64,000 nt of DNA from JAVSMW01 sp032027005 (GCA_032027005.1 JAVSMW010000012.1:62001-126000); one strand, 5' to 3'. Positions 26,536-35,054 are shown, counted from the stretch's first letter. Numbers and translations are program-made. The notes: generated by a model from the letters alone, not told the origin.

Positions 26536-27054
26536 CTAGTGGTGGGTGCCTTCTACTACCTTGACCCCTTTACCTTCGATTGATTTTTTAATCTGCATCT
26601 TAAAGGGACACTTGGGGTAATCGTCTTCATCCATACACATACATGAACTAAGATGTACAACATCTAATCCGTGGTCCAGCAGCTTTCCGACCAACCGCGA
26701 TACTCTTCGGCCAGAGCATCCTCCACAGGTGAAAAACCCTACCATCTGGGTATCTGAATCATAATCCTGAAAACTCAGCTTTCGATTGTTAAAGGCCTTA
26801 TAACAGCCCACGCCCGGACAAACCTCAGAAACAATGTCACATCTTACAACTGCAATTTTGGTAATCTTTTTACCGCCCTCTGCTTCTTTGGCTCCCATGG
26901 AAAAATATTTTTCCTTTGTTTTTAAAACAATCTCCGGGGTGACCTTATCCACCTTCGCTTCTTTCGCGGCTTTTTCAACAGCTCTTTGGGCCATACTGCG
27001 CACAAAGCTCGGAACTTTTTCTAATTCTGCCAATGCTTCCGGGGTCCATTCCAT
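26536..27054 (-). CDS. PCP_red-like domain fused to a CGGC domain
   Basis: 172 residues. The N-terminus (EWTPEALAELEKVPSFVRSM, AQRAVEKAAKEA) matches the small proto-chlorophyllide-reductase-type helical domain also found in nitrogenase-like and anaerobe redox proteins. Residues 66-165 are a CGGC domain: KIAVVRCD, CPGVGC, FFTCGGCSGRR, HLSSCMCM, with at least eight Cys, probably metal or cluster binding. Function unknown. It follows the methyltransferase gene by five bases and precedes the siroheme reductase, so the three may be co-expressed. Confidence 0.75.
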   Translation of the reverse strand: MEWTPEALAELEKVPSFVRSMAQRAVEKAAKEAKVDKVTPEIVLKTKEKYFSMGAKEAEGGKKITKIAVVRCDIVSEVCPGVGCYKAFNNRKLSFQDYDSDTQMVGFFTCGGCSGRRVSRLVGKLLDHGLDVVHLSSCMCMDEDDYPKCPFKMQIKKSIEGKGVKVVEGTHH

Positions 27055-27059
27055 GTACG

Positions 27060-27851
27060 TTACCTCCTATGATCTTGACTCTTGCGGGCAACTATTACTA
27101 CATCGGTCGAATCCTGGAAATCAAAACTGTTAAACCCATAATCTCCATAAATGCCATTGATTGAGAACCCTGTTGCAGTTAGATTTGTTTCAATATCATG
27201 AGCATCCCAAGGCCTAAGTTTTTCTGATTCGACCCGATATGACCAGTTTCCAGTTTCATCCTTCATTAAAACTACAATGTTAAAAGTTACAAGGTCGTCG
27301 CCCAGTTCGGTCATTCTTAGATACAAAAACTCTTTACCATCTTCAATTCTTGTATTTAAAGGCATAAACTTCTCTTCCCGGGCTATCATGCGTTGATAAT
27401 TACGTTGTTGAATTACCAGGAAGCCTCCCGGTCTCAGGACCTGATGAAAAGATAAAAATGCCTGTTTTAAATCCGCCTCAGATTTAATATGGGGTAACGA
27501 ATTGCCTATACATGTAACCACATCAAATTCCTGAGTGAAAATACCGGCCTCATTAAACCCTCCGGTTCGGAAATCAACATTCCTACCGTCGTCGGCAGCC
27601 AATTGCCGTGCTTTATTAATCATATCCTCACTCTCGTCTATGGCGGCAACATCTAGCCCCCATGAGGCGAACAAAATTGCATGATGACCTGTTCCACAGG
27701 CTGCATCCAAAACCCTCGCAGCATTGGCATCTGCAAAAACCTTCCGGAAAAACGGGGCTTCTCTCTGAAGCCGAGTCGGCCAGTTAATCATTCTCTCATA
27801 ATCAACTGCAAAATCAGTAAAAAGGTTTTCACTTTCAGGCTTCGAAACCAT
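27060..27851 (-). CDS. Class I SAM-dependent methyltransferase
   Basis: 263 residues from the ATG at 27851 (after GGGAGG; the frame is open further to 27971 but that part looks non-coding). Motif I is VLDAACGTGHHAI, then AAIDESEDMI (acidic end of strand 2), and motif IV region FDVVTCIGNSLPHI, followed by VLRPGGFLVIQQRN. This is the methyltransferase-25/11 group; the C-terminal region has beta strands as in glycine/sarcosine-like enzymes. The substrate is unknown. It is divergent from the amidotransferase gene across a Crp-like palindrome. Confidence 0.82.
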   Translation of the reverse strand: MVSKPESENLFTDFAVDYERMINWPTRLQREAPFFRKVFADANAARVLDAACGTGHHAILFASWGLDVAAIDESEDMINKARQLAADDGRNVDFRTGGFNEAGIFTQEFDVVTCIGNSLPHIKSEADLKQAFLSFHQVLRPGGFLVIQQRNYQRMIAREEKFMPLNTRIEDGKEFLYLRMTELGDDLVTFNIVVLMKDETGNWSYRVESEKLRPWDAHDIETNLTATGFSINGIYGDYGFNSFDFQDSTDVVIVARKSQDHRR

Positions 27852-27976
27852 CGAAACTTCCTCCCTTATGCATCCAGCAAACTGTAAAGCTGCTCCAGCA
27901 AAGTGGTCAAATCCGTTGCATGTTTCTATAATAACCCAAAAAGCAGGAGGCCTCCACGAATAAGATTGCACAAGGA

Positions 27977-27992
27977 TGTGATATTAGTCACA
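27977..27992. promoter_or_regulatory. Crp/Fnr-type palindrome
   Basis: TGTGA, six bases, TCACA: a perfect match to the classical Crp dyad, in the divergent region between the methyltransferase (27851) and amidotransferase (28066) genes. No matching regulator is in the window. Confidence 0.5.
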
Positions 27993-28065
27993 CACAATAA
28001 AGCAGGAATTTAGGCCTATTTAGCAAATACTTAATACTAACTCTACTTTTTCACAGGAGGCCCTT

Positions 28066-28770
28066 ATGAGAATACACTACCTGCAGCATGTTCCTTTTGA
28101 AGCCCCTGCTAACATCATCAAGTGGGCTGAGTCCCACAATCACTCTATTACTGCCACCAGGTTATACATGAATGAACAACTCCCAGGGCTGAAAGACTTT
28201 GACTGGCTGGTAGTCATGGGTGGTCCGATGAATATCTACCAAATTGAAGAATTCCCTTGGTTGACAAAGGAAAAAGAGTTTATCAGGCAGGCTATCCTCG
28301 CAAACCATGTGGTTTTAGGGATCTGCCTGGGTGCCCAGCTTATCGCCGATGTCCTTGGGGCAAAGGTATACCGGAATCAGCACAAAGAAATTGGCTGGTT
28401 TCCCATTACTCTTACTGAAGTAGCCAAGAAATCAGCTTTATGCTGGGATTTACCAGACAGTTTTACCGCTTTGCACTGGCACGGTGATACCTTTGATCTC
28501 CCGCCAGGTGCTCTGCTGATGGCCACAAGCGAAGCCTGCCTGAACCAGGCCTTCCTTTACAAGGACCGGGTCCTGGGCCTGCAGTTTCACCTGGAAGTAG
28601 ACCAGGAAAGTCTCAGCAGTCTGCTGGAAAATTGCCGTGCTGAGCTTGTCAATGGCCCGTTTATTCAAGCAGATAGACAAATCAGAAGCGCGGAGGACAG
28701 CCTGATGGAGATAGAAATAATTTTATGGAAGGTTTTAGACAAGATGGCTGCAGCTTTTACCGGAAAATAA
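28066..28770 (+). CDS. Class I glutamine amidotransferase-like protein
   Basis: 234 residues with a class I GATase fold of the GATase1_1741 / GMP-synthase-like group. The nucleophile elbow GICLGAQLIADVLGAKVY has the catalytic Cys, and LQFHLEVDQ supplies His and the acid. WLVVMGGPMNIYQ is the usual oxyanion-loop strand. A strong AGGAGG precedes the ATG. The synthetase partner is not nearby, so it may act alone, for example as a gamma-glutamyl hydrolase; the substrate is not known. Confidence 0.85.
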   Translation: MRIHYLQHVPFEAPANIIKWAESHNHSITATRLYMNEQLPGLKDFDWLVVMGGPMNIYQIEEFPWLTKEKEFIRQAILANHVVLGICLGAQLIADVLGAKVYRNQHKEIGWFPITLTEVAKKSALCWDLPDSFTALHWHGDTFDLPPGALLMATSEACLNQAFLYKDRVLGLQFHLEVDQESLSSLLENCRAELVNGPFIQADRQIRSAEDSLMEIEIILWKVLDKMAAAFTGK

Positions 28771-28773
28771 ATA

Positions 28774-28899
28774 AAGTTCAACTAAACTTCAGATGGAGCT
28801 TTTTTCTCCATCTGAAGTTTAGTTGAACTTATCCAGGGGCTTAGCGCCACTAAAACTCCCGCTTACAGAACGGGAGTTTTAGTGGCGACTAGCCATCGG
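28774..28899. repeat. Dispersed double-hairpin repeat, family C copy 1
   Basis: Two perfect stems: 28774-28798 with 28806-28830 (25 bp), and 28845-28861 with 28871-28887 (17 bp). Between them is TTATCCAGGGGCTTAG, and ACTAGCCATCGG closes the element. A second copy is inverted at 42309-42427, with the same linker but altered stems. It lies directly after the amidotransferase gene and can double as its terminator. Confidence 0.8.
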
Positions 28900-28918
28900 A
28901 CACAATTCTATGCAAAAA

Positions 28919-28945
28919 GGTGCGCGCCGCAATAAGGCGCGCCTT
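28919..28945 (+). terminator. Intrinsic terminator
   Basis: GGTGCGCGCC, GCAATAA, GGCGCGCCTTTC: a GC-rich stem with a short T-run on the plus strand. Confidence 0.6.
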
Positions 28946-29015
28946 TCTTATGCCCGGATAATTTTCAGGGCTTAGCAAAAACTATAATCAGTGTAAAGCT
29001 GCAGGAGGTAGAACA

Positions 29016-30176
29016 ATGTGGGTTTCCCCTAAATCTCAGGATACAGATTTCGCATGGCCTTTATCTCTCGAGGATAAAATCACGATCTTTCTGGAACGTA
29101 CCTCCGGGTGGCAGCTTGACATTGCCGACCACTGTATCAACGGAAAAAGAAATTCCAAAGGAGAACTTTTGGCAGACCCTATAGAACAATCAGGTTTTGC
29201 CGTATTGCATATCGTCCTGAGCTATTTTGAAATGGTAGCCAAATATCAGGAGGGATTTATGACCAATGGAAAATCGGAACATTTTTTTAAAAAAGGGGTC
29301 TATTCCGTTTTTCCGCATCTGAAAACTGTATCTTCCTCTATGGTGGACAATCTGCTGAATATTTTATATTTTGGGGCCAGATGTGGTCTCTACCATGGGG
29401 GGATGACTGATCACCGTATTGTAATTACCAGCGAAACACCATATCCATTGATCTTAGAAATGTCTAAACCGCAGCTCAAAATAAATCCACATCTGCTGGT
29501 CCCGGCTCTGAAAATGCACTTATGGGAATATGGGGCACAACTCCGCAACCCGGGAAATGAGGTTATGCGGCGCAATTTTGAGAAGCGTTTTGACTTTGAT
29601 GCTTTAAAATACGGTAACTGTGAAATCAAGAAGTTAGGTCATCAATACGTGTCGGCAGACTCGTCCAAGGTTTCACCAAAGTCCGCACAGTGGGATATTT
29701 TTCACCCCAATTTAGATGTAGTGTTCTGCGGTATTGCTAATTGGAAAAAAGAGTTTTCCTGGGGCTCATACTACCCTGACAACCGCAACAGGTTTTGGTC
29801 AGTTCTGCACAGAGTCGGCCTGACACCCCGCCAACTCGCTTCTCACGAAGGCAAAACACTGCCCAGCTTTGGGATAGGCCTGACTACTTTAATCAAAGGC
29901 CCTTCCCCCCAGTCCCGAACAGACGACATAAGGGAGTGGACCTTTCACGGGCTGACACAAAAAATTGAGCAGTTGAAACCTAAAACGGTGGCCTTTAACG
30001 GTAAGCATGCCGCCCAGGAATTCTTCGGCTGTCCGGTACATTACGGCAGACAAGCAGAAACCGTAGGGAGCACTAATATTTTTGTACTCCCCTCGACTTC
30101 CGGCATGGCCCGGAAATACTGGAACGAAGAATACTGGCGTGAATTGGCTGAATATGTCAGGGGAGACGTCAAATAA
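29016..30176 (+). CDS. HEPN-like domain fused to MUG/TDG-type mismatch DNA glycosylase
   Basis: 386 residues, ATG 29016 after GGAGG. The C-terminal third (about 233-380) is a mismatch-specific uracil/thymine DNA glycosylase: DVVFCGIANWKKEFSWGSYY, RNRFWSVLHRVGLTPRQL, FGIGLTTLIKG, KPKTVAFNGK, YGRQAETVG, IFVLPSTSGMARKYWNEEYW. It belongs to the subgroup in which the catalytic-Asn position of GINPG is replaced (here GIANW). The N-terminal 200 residues are helical, with RCGLYH (about 121-126), an Rx4H match to the HEPN ribonuclease motif. The HEPN call is inference from this one motif. It is a stand-alone plus-strand gene between terminators and repeats. A defence or nucleic-acid surveillance role is possible. 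Confidence 0.72.
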   Translation: MWVSPKSQDTDFAWPLSLEDKITIFLERTSGWQLDIADHCINGKRNSKGELLADPIEQSGFAVLHIVLSYFEMVAKYQEGFMTNGKSEHFFKKGVYSVFPHLKTVSSSMVDNLLNILYFGARCGLYHGGMTDHRIVITSETPYPLILEMSKPQLKINPHLLVPALKMHLWEYGAQLRNPGNEVMRRNFEKRFDFDALKYGNCEIKKLGHQYVSADSSKVSPKSAQWDIFHPNLDVVFCGIANWKKEFSWGSYYPDNRNRFWSVLHRVGLTPRQLASHEGKTLPSFGIGLTTLIKGPSPQSRTDDIREWTFHGLTQKIEQLKPKTVAFNGKHAAQEFFGCPVHYGRQAETVGSTNIFVLPSTSGMARKYWNEEYWRELAEYVRGDVK

Positions 30177-30178
30177 AA

Positions 30179-30214
30179 GGAGTGCCCATAAGATTTTATC
30201 TTATATGACACTCC
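30179..30214. terminator. Hairpin terminator between convergent genes
   Basis: GGAGTGCCCATAAGAT / ATCTTATATGACACTCC imperfect stem, with T-runs on the minus-strand side; it serves leuS and/or the glycosylase gene. Confidence 0.6.
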
Positions 30215-30220
30215 ATAACG

Positions 30221-32698
30221 TTATTTCACAACTATATTAACCAGTTTTTTCGGTACAACTACTATTTTTACTATCTGTTTGCCCTGAATGAGATTCTTGA
30301 CATTATCCTGTTCCAGAACGTATTTTTCCAACCCGTCTTTATCCAGGTCGGCACCGGCCATCAAACGCTCTCTAACCTTGCCGTTGATCTGGATAACTAT
30401 TTCCACTTCGTCCTGAATCAGGGCTGTCGGGTCAAACTCCGGCCATGGCTGTTTATGGATACTTCCGTTATAGCCCAACTCATGCCACAATTCCTCAGTT
30501 ATGTGCGGGGCAAAGGGGGCCAGCAGTGTTACCAGGCTGTTTATGGCCTCAGCTTCGATTGCGCTGTTACGGACCGGGTTTTTGTCTCTATACTGGTAGA
30601 GCCAGTTGACAAATTCCATAATTGTACTGATGGCAGTGTTAAAATTGAACCTCAGGTGAACATCTTCAGTAACTTTTTTGATGGTATGGTGGGTCAGCCG
30701 CCTGGTTTCCTTATCGGCAGCACTCACTTCCTCAACAGCTGCACTTTCATTGAGGCTGTCCACATAGTTGTAAACAAGACGCCATATCCTGTTTAGAAAA
30801 CGGAAGGCCCCTTCAACCCCGGCGTCACTCCATTCCAAATCCCTCTCCGGGGGAGCTGCAAAGAGGATAAACACCCTGGCGGTATCAGCACCGTATTGTG
30901 CTACTGTTTCTTCCGGACTGACCGTATTGCCCTTGGATTTGGACATTTTGGCCCCATCCTTGAGGACCATCCCCTGAGTCAGCAGGTTAGTAAAGGGCTC
31001 ATCAAACCCGATTAGGCCCTGGTCTTTCAAGACCTTCGTAAAAAATCGCGAATACAGCAGGTGCAGGATGGCATGCTCCACACCGCCGATATATTGTTCA
31101 ACAGGCATCCAGTAATCGACTTTGCTCCTGGTAAAAGCATTATTTGCATCATGGGGGCTGCAGTATCTGAGGAAATACCAGGAGGAACAGATAAATGTAT
31201 CCATTGTATCCGTTTCCCGTTGAGCGGGCCCGCCACACTTGGGGCATACAATGTTGACAAAAGATGCACACTCCGTCAAAGGAGACTGTCCTGTCGGCTT
31301 AAACTCTACATCTGTTGGCAAATAAACCGGCAGCTGTTCGTCAGGTACAGCTACTTCACCGCATTTCTCACAATATACAATAGGAATTGGTGCTCCCCAG
31401 TAGCGCTGGCGGGAAATCAGCCAGTCCCTGAGTCTAAATGTAACTGCGGATTTCCCAATTCCTTTTTCTTCCATATAGCTGACCATTTTGGGCAGAGCTT
31501 CTTTGTTGCCTAATCCGTCGAAAGGCCCGGAATTAACCATGACCCCCTGAGCGTCGTAAGCCTGAGTCAACTCGATATTCTTGTCTGTTACACCTTCAGG
31601 AAGAATTACTAAAGGAACAGGCAGCCCATATTTTCGGGCAAAATCAAAATCCCGCTGGTCATGGGCCGGTACGCCCATAACACATCCTGTACCATAATCC
31701 ATAAGTACATAATTGCCAATGTACAATGGGACTTTTTCACCATTCATGGGATTAATAACGTGATGCCCAATGAACAGACCCTCTTTTTCGGCATCATTAG
31801 AAGTCCGGTCAATTTCACTCATGGTCTGCATTTTACGGATAAAATCCTGCACCGGTGCCTCGTAGTCAGTGCCTTTGGTCAGCTGTTCAACCAACGGCAG
31901 TTCAGGGGCCAGGACCATAAAGGTAACGCCATAGATAGTATCAGGTCTGGTAGTAAAAACCGTAATTTCTTCTGCTGTACCATCAACTGTGAACTTCACT
32001 TCAGCCCCTTCGCTGCGGCCTATCCAGTTTTCCTGCATGATCTTAACTTTATCGGGCCAACCCTTGAGCTTTTCGATATCATCAAGCAGCTGCTGAGCAT
32101 AATCGGTTATCTTCAGAAACCACTGGGCCAGGTCTTTCTTGAGCACCTGAGTTCCACAGCGTTCACAACCTCCGTTGACCACCTGTTCATTGGCCAATAC
32201 GGTCACACAACTGGGACACCAGTTAACAGCGGCGTATTTCTTATATGCCAGTCCGGCTTTATAAAACTGCAGGAACAGCCATTGTGTCCACTTATAATAA
32301 TCAGGCAGACAGGTTGTAACCTGCCCATCCCAATCATAGCTAAAACCAAGGCGTGACAGCTGGTTCTGCATATTCTCAATATTGCTCAAAGTCCATTTGT
32401 TGGGATGAATTCCATGCTTAATAGCCGCATTTTCTGCCGGCAGGCCAAAAGAGTCCCAGCCCATCGGATGCAGTACATTATAGCCCTGCATGGTTTTGAA
32501 TCTAGCCAGCACATCCCCGATCGAATAGTTACGAACATGTCCCATATGCAGGTTGCCGGAAGGGTATGGAAACATTTCCAGGCAGTAGTATTTTGGCCTG
32601 GCAGGATCACAGTCCGAAACCCTGTGAAGACCTGTGTCCTTCCATATCGCCTGCCATTTTGGCTCAATTTCCGCAAAATCATAGCGTTCTTTCAACAA
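30221..32698 (-). CDS. leuS: Leucyl-tRNA synthetase
   Basis: 825-residue class I aminoacyl-tRNA synthetase. Signature PYPSGNLHMGH (HIGH) near residue 43, editing domain CP1 with TTRPDTIYGVTFMVLAPE, zinc-type Cys clusters (CPSCVTV, CERCG), KMSKSKGN near residue 575, and the anticodon-binding and C-terminal domains ending IVKIVVVPKKLVNIVVK. It is preceded by a T-box leader at 32851-33095; a family B repeat separates leader and gene. Confidence 0.98.
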   Translation of the reverse strand: MLKERYDFAEIEPKWQAIWKDTGLHRVSDCDPARPKYYCLEMFPYPSGNLHMGHVRNYSIGDVLARFKTMQGYNVLHPMGWDSFGLPAENAAIKHGIHPNKWTLSNIENMQNQLSRLGFSYDWDGQVTTCLPDYYKWTQWLFLQFYKAGLAYKKYAAVNWCPSCVTVLANEQVVNGGCERCGTQVLKKDLAQWFLKITDYAQQLLDDIEKLKGWPDKVKIMQENWIGRSEGAEVKFTVDGTAEEITVFTTRPDTIYGVTFMVLAPELPLVEQLTKGTDYEAPVQDFIRKMQTMSEIDRTSNDAEKEGLFIGHHVINPMNGEKVPLYIGNYVLMDYGTGCVMGVPAHDQRDFDFARKYGLPVPLVILPEGVTDKNIELTQAYDAQGVMVNSGPFDGLGNKEALPKMVSYMEEKGIGKSAVTFRLRDWLISRQRYWGAPIPIVYCEKCGEVAVPDEQLPVYLPTDVEFKPTGQSPLTECASFVNIVCPKCGGPAQRETDTMDTFICSSWYFLRYCSPHDANNAFTRSKVDYWMPVEQYIGGVEHAILHLLYSRFFTKVLKDQGLIGFDEPFTNLLTQGMVLKDGAKMSKSKGNTVSPEETVAQYGADTARVFILFAAPPERDLEWSDAGVEGAFRFLNRIWRLVYNYVDSLNESAAVEEVSAADKETRRLTHHTIKKVTEDVHLRFNFNTAISTIMEFVNWLYQYRDKNPVRNSAIEAEAINSLVTLLAPFAPHITEELWHELGYNGSIHKQPWPEFDPTALIQDEVEIVIQINGKVRERLMAGADLDKDGLEKYVLEQDNVKNLIQGKQIVKIVVVPKKLVNIVVK

Positions 32699-32728
32699 AA
32701 TCCTCTCCTATAGGTTATTTAATTAAGT

Positions 32729-32850
32729 GGGCCGTTCAAAAACGTGTATAGCAAGGAAGAAAATTTGCCGGTGGCCGGAAACGTACTGGTTGGTACGTTG
32801 GAGGTTCCGGCAAATTTTCTGACGCCGCTAGGCGCGTTTTTCAACGGCCC
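32729..32850. repeat. Dispersed hairpin repeat, family B copy 1
   Basis: Stem 32729-32744 with 32835-32850 (one mismatch), conserved left segment GTATAGCAAGGAAGAAA, inner stem 32759-32771 with 32807-32819 (13 bp), apical GTACTGG...GTAC, conserved right segment TTTTCTGACGCCGCTAG. The copy at 37341-37450 keeps the conserved segments while both stems differ in sequence and still pair. It abuts the T-run of the leuS T-box terminator. Confidence 0.8.
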
Positions 32851-33095
32851 AAAATAAAAACCTTTCATCCGTAAGGGACGAAAGGCTTCTTCCGTGGTAC
32901 CACCCAATTTGGCATTATAAATCTGACTACTAAATGCCCACTTACAGGATAACGGTCTGACCGGTACGAATTACTGGTGTTCACCCGTACAATCTCCGGG
33001 ACGAGTTCAATGGCAGACTCTCACCACCTTACACCAACCGGCGGCTCTCTTTGGAGGTCGTTACCGTCTACTGCTTCCCATCATTGAAACCAAAT
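32851..33095 (-). ncRNA. T-box leader (tRNA-Leu sensing) of leuS
   Basis: On the minus strand, GGGTGGTACCACGGAAG (32905-32889 region) is the T-box sequence that pairs with the NCCA end of uncharged tRNA. It is followed by a terminator hairpin CCTTTCGTCCCTTACGGATG then AAAGG and a T-run (32885-32851). Upstream is the stem I region with AGTAGACGG. A CTC in GAACTC at 33005-33003 is a candidate Leu specifier codon; I could not fold the structure to confirm it. Uncharged tRNA-Leu should stabilise the antiterminator. Confidence 0.92.
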
Positions 33096-33223
33096 ATTTA
33101 CACATATAATTGAATTATACGAGAAGGATGCTAAAAAGTCAATAAGGATGAGTGGTTAGCGCGATTCTATAACGGATCATTTCGGCAAATTCGACCTCAA
33201 ATTTCAGTTCACCGTATTTCGCC

Positions 33224-33312
33224 GCAGGTATGACAGTTTATTCCAGTTTCCTGGGGCGGCATCTACTCATCTAGCTGTAAAGCTCCGCAAACTGTCATAC
33301 CCACTCTGATAT
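33224..33312. repeat. Dispersed hairpin repeat, family D copy 1
   Basis: CGCAGGTATGACAGTTTA ... AAACTGTCATACC (33227-33239 with 33289-33301, 13-bp perfect stem), enclosing GGGGCGGCATCTACTCATCT and GTAAAGCTCCG. The copy at 36326-36610 has the same enclosed sequence, different but complementary arms, and an inserted segment. The rest of the 33096-33384 interval has no gene. Confidence 0.7.
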
Positions 33313-33384
33313 ACGACTAATCTTAAAATTTTAGCCCGGATTACCAGATAACTTTATTGGCACACGCAAAACCGCTCTCACTCA

Positions 33385-34128
33385 TTATTCTTTCCTGACA
33401 ACAAAATATATTCGCTCCGTTGTGTCCTGGGGTGCGGTAATTGTTTCCTCTTCGTAAACGGCCTGCAAAATTAAACCGGCTTGATTCAGCAGTTCCCGGA
33501 TATCGTTTATCTCATAGCCGGTTTCCGAGTGTTCTTCACTGAAGCGGCGATAACGACCGTCGGCTTCTTTTACAAAAAAGGTTAAATCCATATAGCAGGT
33601 GCGACAGGTCTCGTCATAATTGTTTTCCCAAACGTACGCAATATCATCATCCAGCAAAGTAAATACGTTGTCACTGAATACCTCTTTTAATTTATAAACG
33701 GAATTGAGATCAAAGATAAACCATCCACCATCTTTAAGCAGATTTCTCACTTGCTTAAAAACATGCAGCAGTTCGTCACCTGTGGAAATGTAATTAAGGC
33801 TGTCAGTCATTGAAATAACCAGCTCAAAGCTCAGATCTGCCATGTCCATGGCCCGCATATCCTGGCAGAGCCAATTAACAATTAAGCCTTTAGACCTGGC
33901 CTTTTCCTCCGCAACGGCCAACATTTCCGGCGACAGGTCCAACCCCGTCAGACGATATCCCATTTCAGCCAAAGGAATGGTGACATTCCCAGTTCCGCAC
34001 CCAAGATCAAGAATCCTATGCGGCTTAATGTTGTGCCTGGCAAAAAGCCGTTTCAAATAATTAATCCACCCGGCATAAGGCATGTCCTGCATCAACCGGT
34101 CATATATCGAAGCAAAATTACTGTACAC
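33385..34128 (-). CDS. yqeM: Class I SAM methyltransferase, YqeM family
   Basis: 247 residues: SNFASIYDRLMQDMPYAGW (typical of YqeM), motif I RILDLGCGTGNVTIPLA, LTGLDLSPEMLAVA, QDMRAMDM, and VISMTDSLNYI. It starts with GTG at 34128, overlapping the end of the S1/CvfB-like gene by 11 bases. It belongs to the nadD-yqeK-rsfS-yqeM cluster of Firmicutes. The substrate is not established. Confidence 0.9.
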   Translation of the reverse strand: MYSNFASIYDRLMQDMPYAGWINYLKRLFARHNIKPHRILDLGCGTGNVTIPLAEMGYRLTGLDLSPEMLAVAEEKARSKGLIVNWLCQDMRAMDMADLSFELVISMTDSLNYISTGDELLHVFKQVRNLLKDGGWFIFDLNSVYKLKEVFSDNVFTLLDDDIAYVWENNYDETCRTCYMDLTFFVKEADGRYRRFSEEHSETGYEINDIRELLNQAGLILQAVYEEETITAPQDTTERIYFVVRKE

Positions 34129-34627
34129 GAATAACTATCCAGCCTTCCCGTTCTTCTACCAATCCTTCTTTTAGCAGTTTCCCCAAAGCCCTCTTGAAAG
34201 CCCCTTTACTGATACCAAACCGGTCTTTGATTACCTCCGGAGGAGATGAATCATTATAGGGCATTGAGCCGTTCCTTTTTTTGATATATTCAAGGATTTT
34301 TTCGGCATCTATCACCCTGGCAAATTCCTTCTGAGGCCGCAGGGAAAGGTTTATCCGCCCGTCTGGTCGCACAAAAGTAATCCTGCCTTCGATTTCCATA
34401 CCAATTTTTAAAGGCTGGGTTTGTTCATCTTTATGAATTAAACCTATGTTTTTCTCTTCTGTCAGAACAAAGGCCCCTTCATCAGTAACATTATAAACCT
34501 GTCCTTTGACAGTATCACCGCGCTTTACATTTTCAGCCGGCCGGGCACTTTTAAATATTTCTGCCTTCCTCTGTCGCTCCTGTGGTGTCAGATCCCTTCT
34601 GCGGTCAATTCGACCGGATTCACCCAA
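34118..34627 (-). CDS. S1-like RNA-binding protein with C-terminal winged helix (CvfB-like, short)
   Basis: 169 residues. Residues 36-75 and 75-100 resemble S1-type OB folds (GDTVKGQVYNVTDEGAFVLT, IGLIHKDEQTQPLKIGMEIE, GRITFVRPDGRINLSLRP); residues 105-169 form the winged helix of CvfB proteins (PPEVIKDRFGISKGAFKRAL, GKLLKEGLVEE). Full CvfB has about 280 residues with more S1 repeats, so this is a shortened relative. It sits between rsfS and yqeM. Confidence 0.8.
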   Translation of the reverse strand: MGESGRIDRRRDLTPQERQRKAEIFKSARPAENVKRGDTVKGQVYNVTDEGAFVLTEEKNIGLIHKDEQTQPLKIGMEIEGRITFVRPDGRINLSLRPQKEFARVIDAEKILEYIKKRNGSMPYNDSSPPEVIKDRFGISKGAFKRALGKLLKEGLVEEREGWIVIRVQ

Positions 34628-34646
34628 TTTACAACATCCTTTCGTG

Positions 34647-34991
34647 TTACAGATGTACTACCTTGGCGTCGCCCCAAAGATGTTCCAAATTATAAAACTC
34701 ACGGTCGCGTTCCTGAAAAACGTGTACCACTACCGAACCGTAATCCAGCAGAATCCATCTGGCTTCTTTAAATCCCTCTATCCGGAGTTTTTGAATACCG
34801 TGTTTCTCAAGTTGTTCTTCCACATTCTCAGCAACAGCTTTTACCTGAGTTGAGGATAAACCACTGCAAATTACGAAAAAGTCACATATTACAGAAATGG
34901 CGTGAATATCAAGTATAATTACGTCCCGTGCTTTTTTATCCTCGGCAGCAGCAGCCGCTAAGGAAGCAACCTGTTCTGGCAACAAGGTCAA
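34647..34991 (-). CDS. rsfS: Ribosomal silencing factor RsfS
   Basis: 114 residues, DUF143/Iojap family: KKARDVIILDIHAISVICDF, FVICSGLSSTQVKAVAENVE, EGFKEARWILLDYGSVVVHV, FQERDREFYNLEHLWGDAKV. It binds L14 and blocks 50S-30S joining in starvation. The TTG start at 34991 follows GGGAGG. It lies next to yqeK as usual. Confidence 0.97.
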   Translation of the reverse strand: MTLLPEQVASLAAAAAEDKKARDVIILDIHAISVICDFFVICSGLSSTQVKAVAENVEEQLEKHGIQKLRIEGFKEARWILLDYGSVVVHVFQERDREFYNLEHLWGDAKVVHL

Positions 34992-35054
34992 ATTTAAACC
35001 CTCCCGAAAAAATCCCTTTTTATTTAATATTCGCGAAAAACCCGGAAGTTCCTT

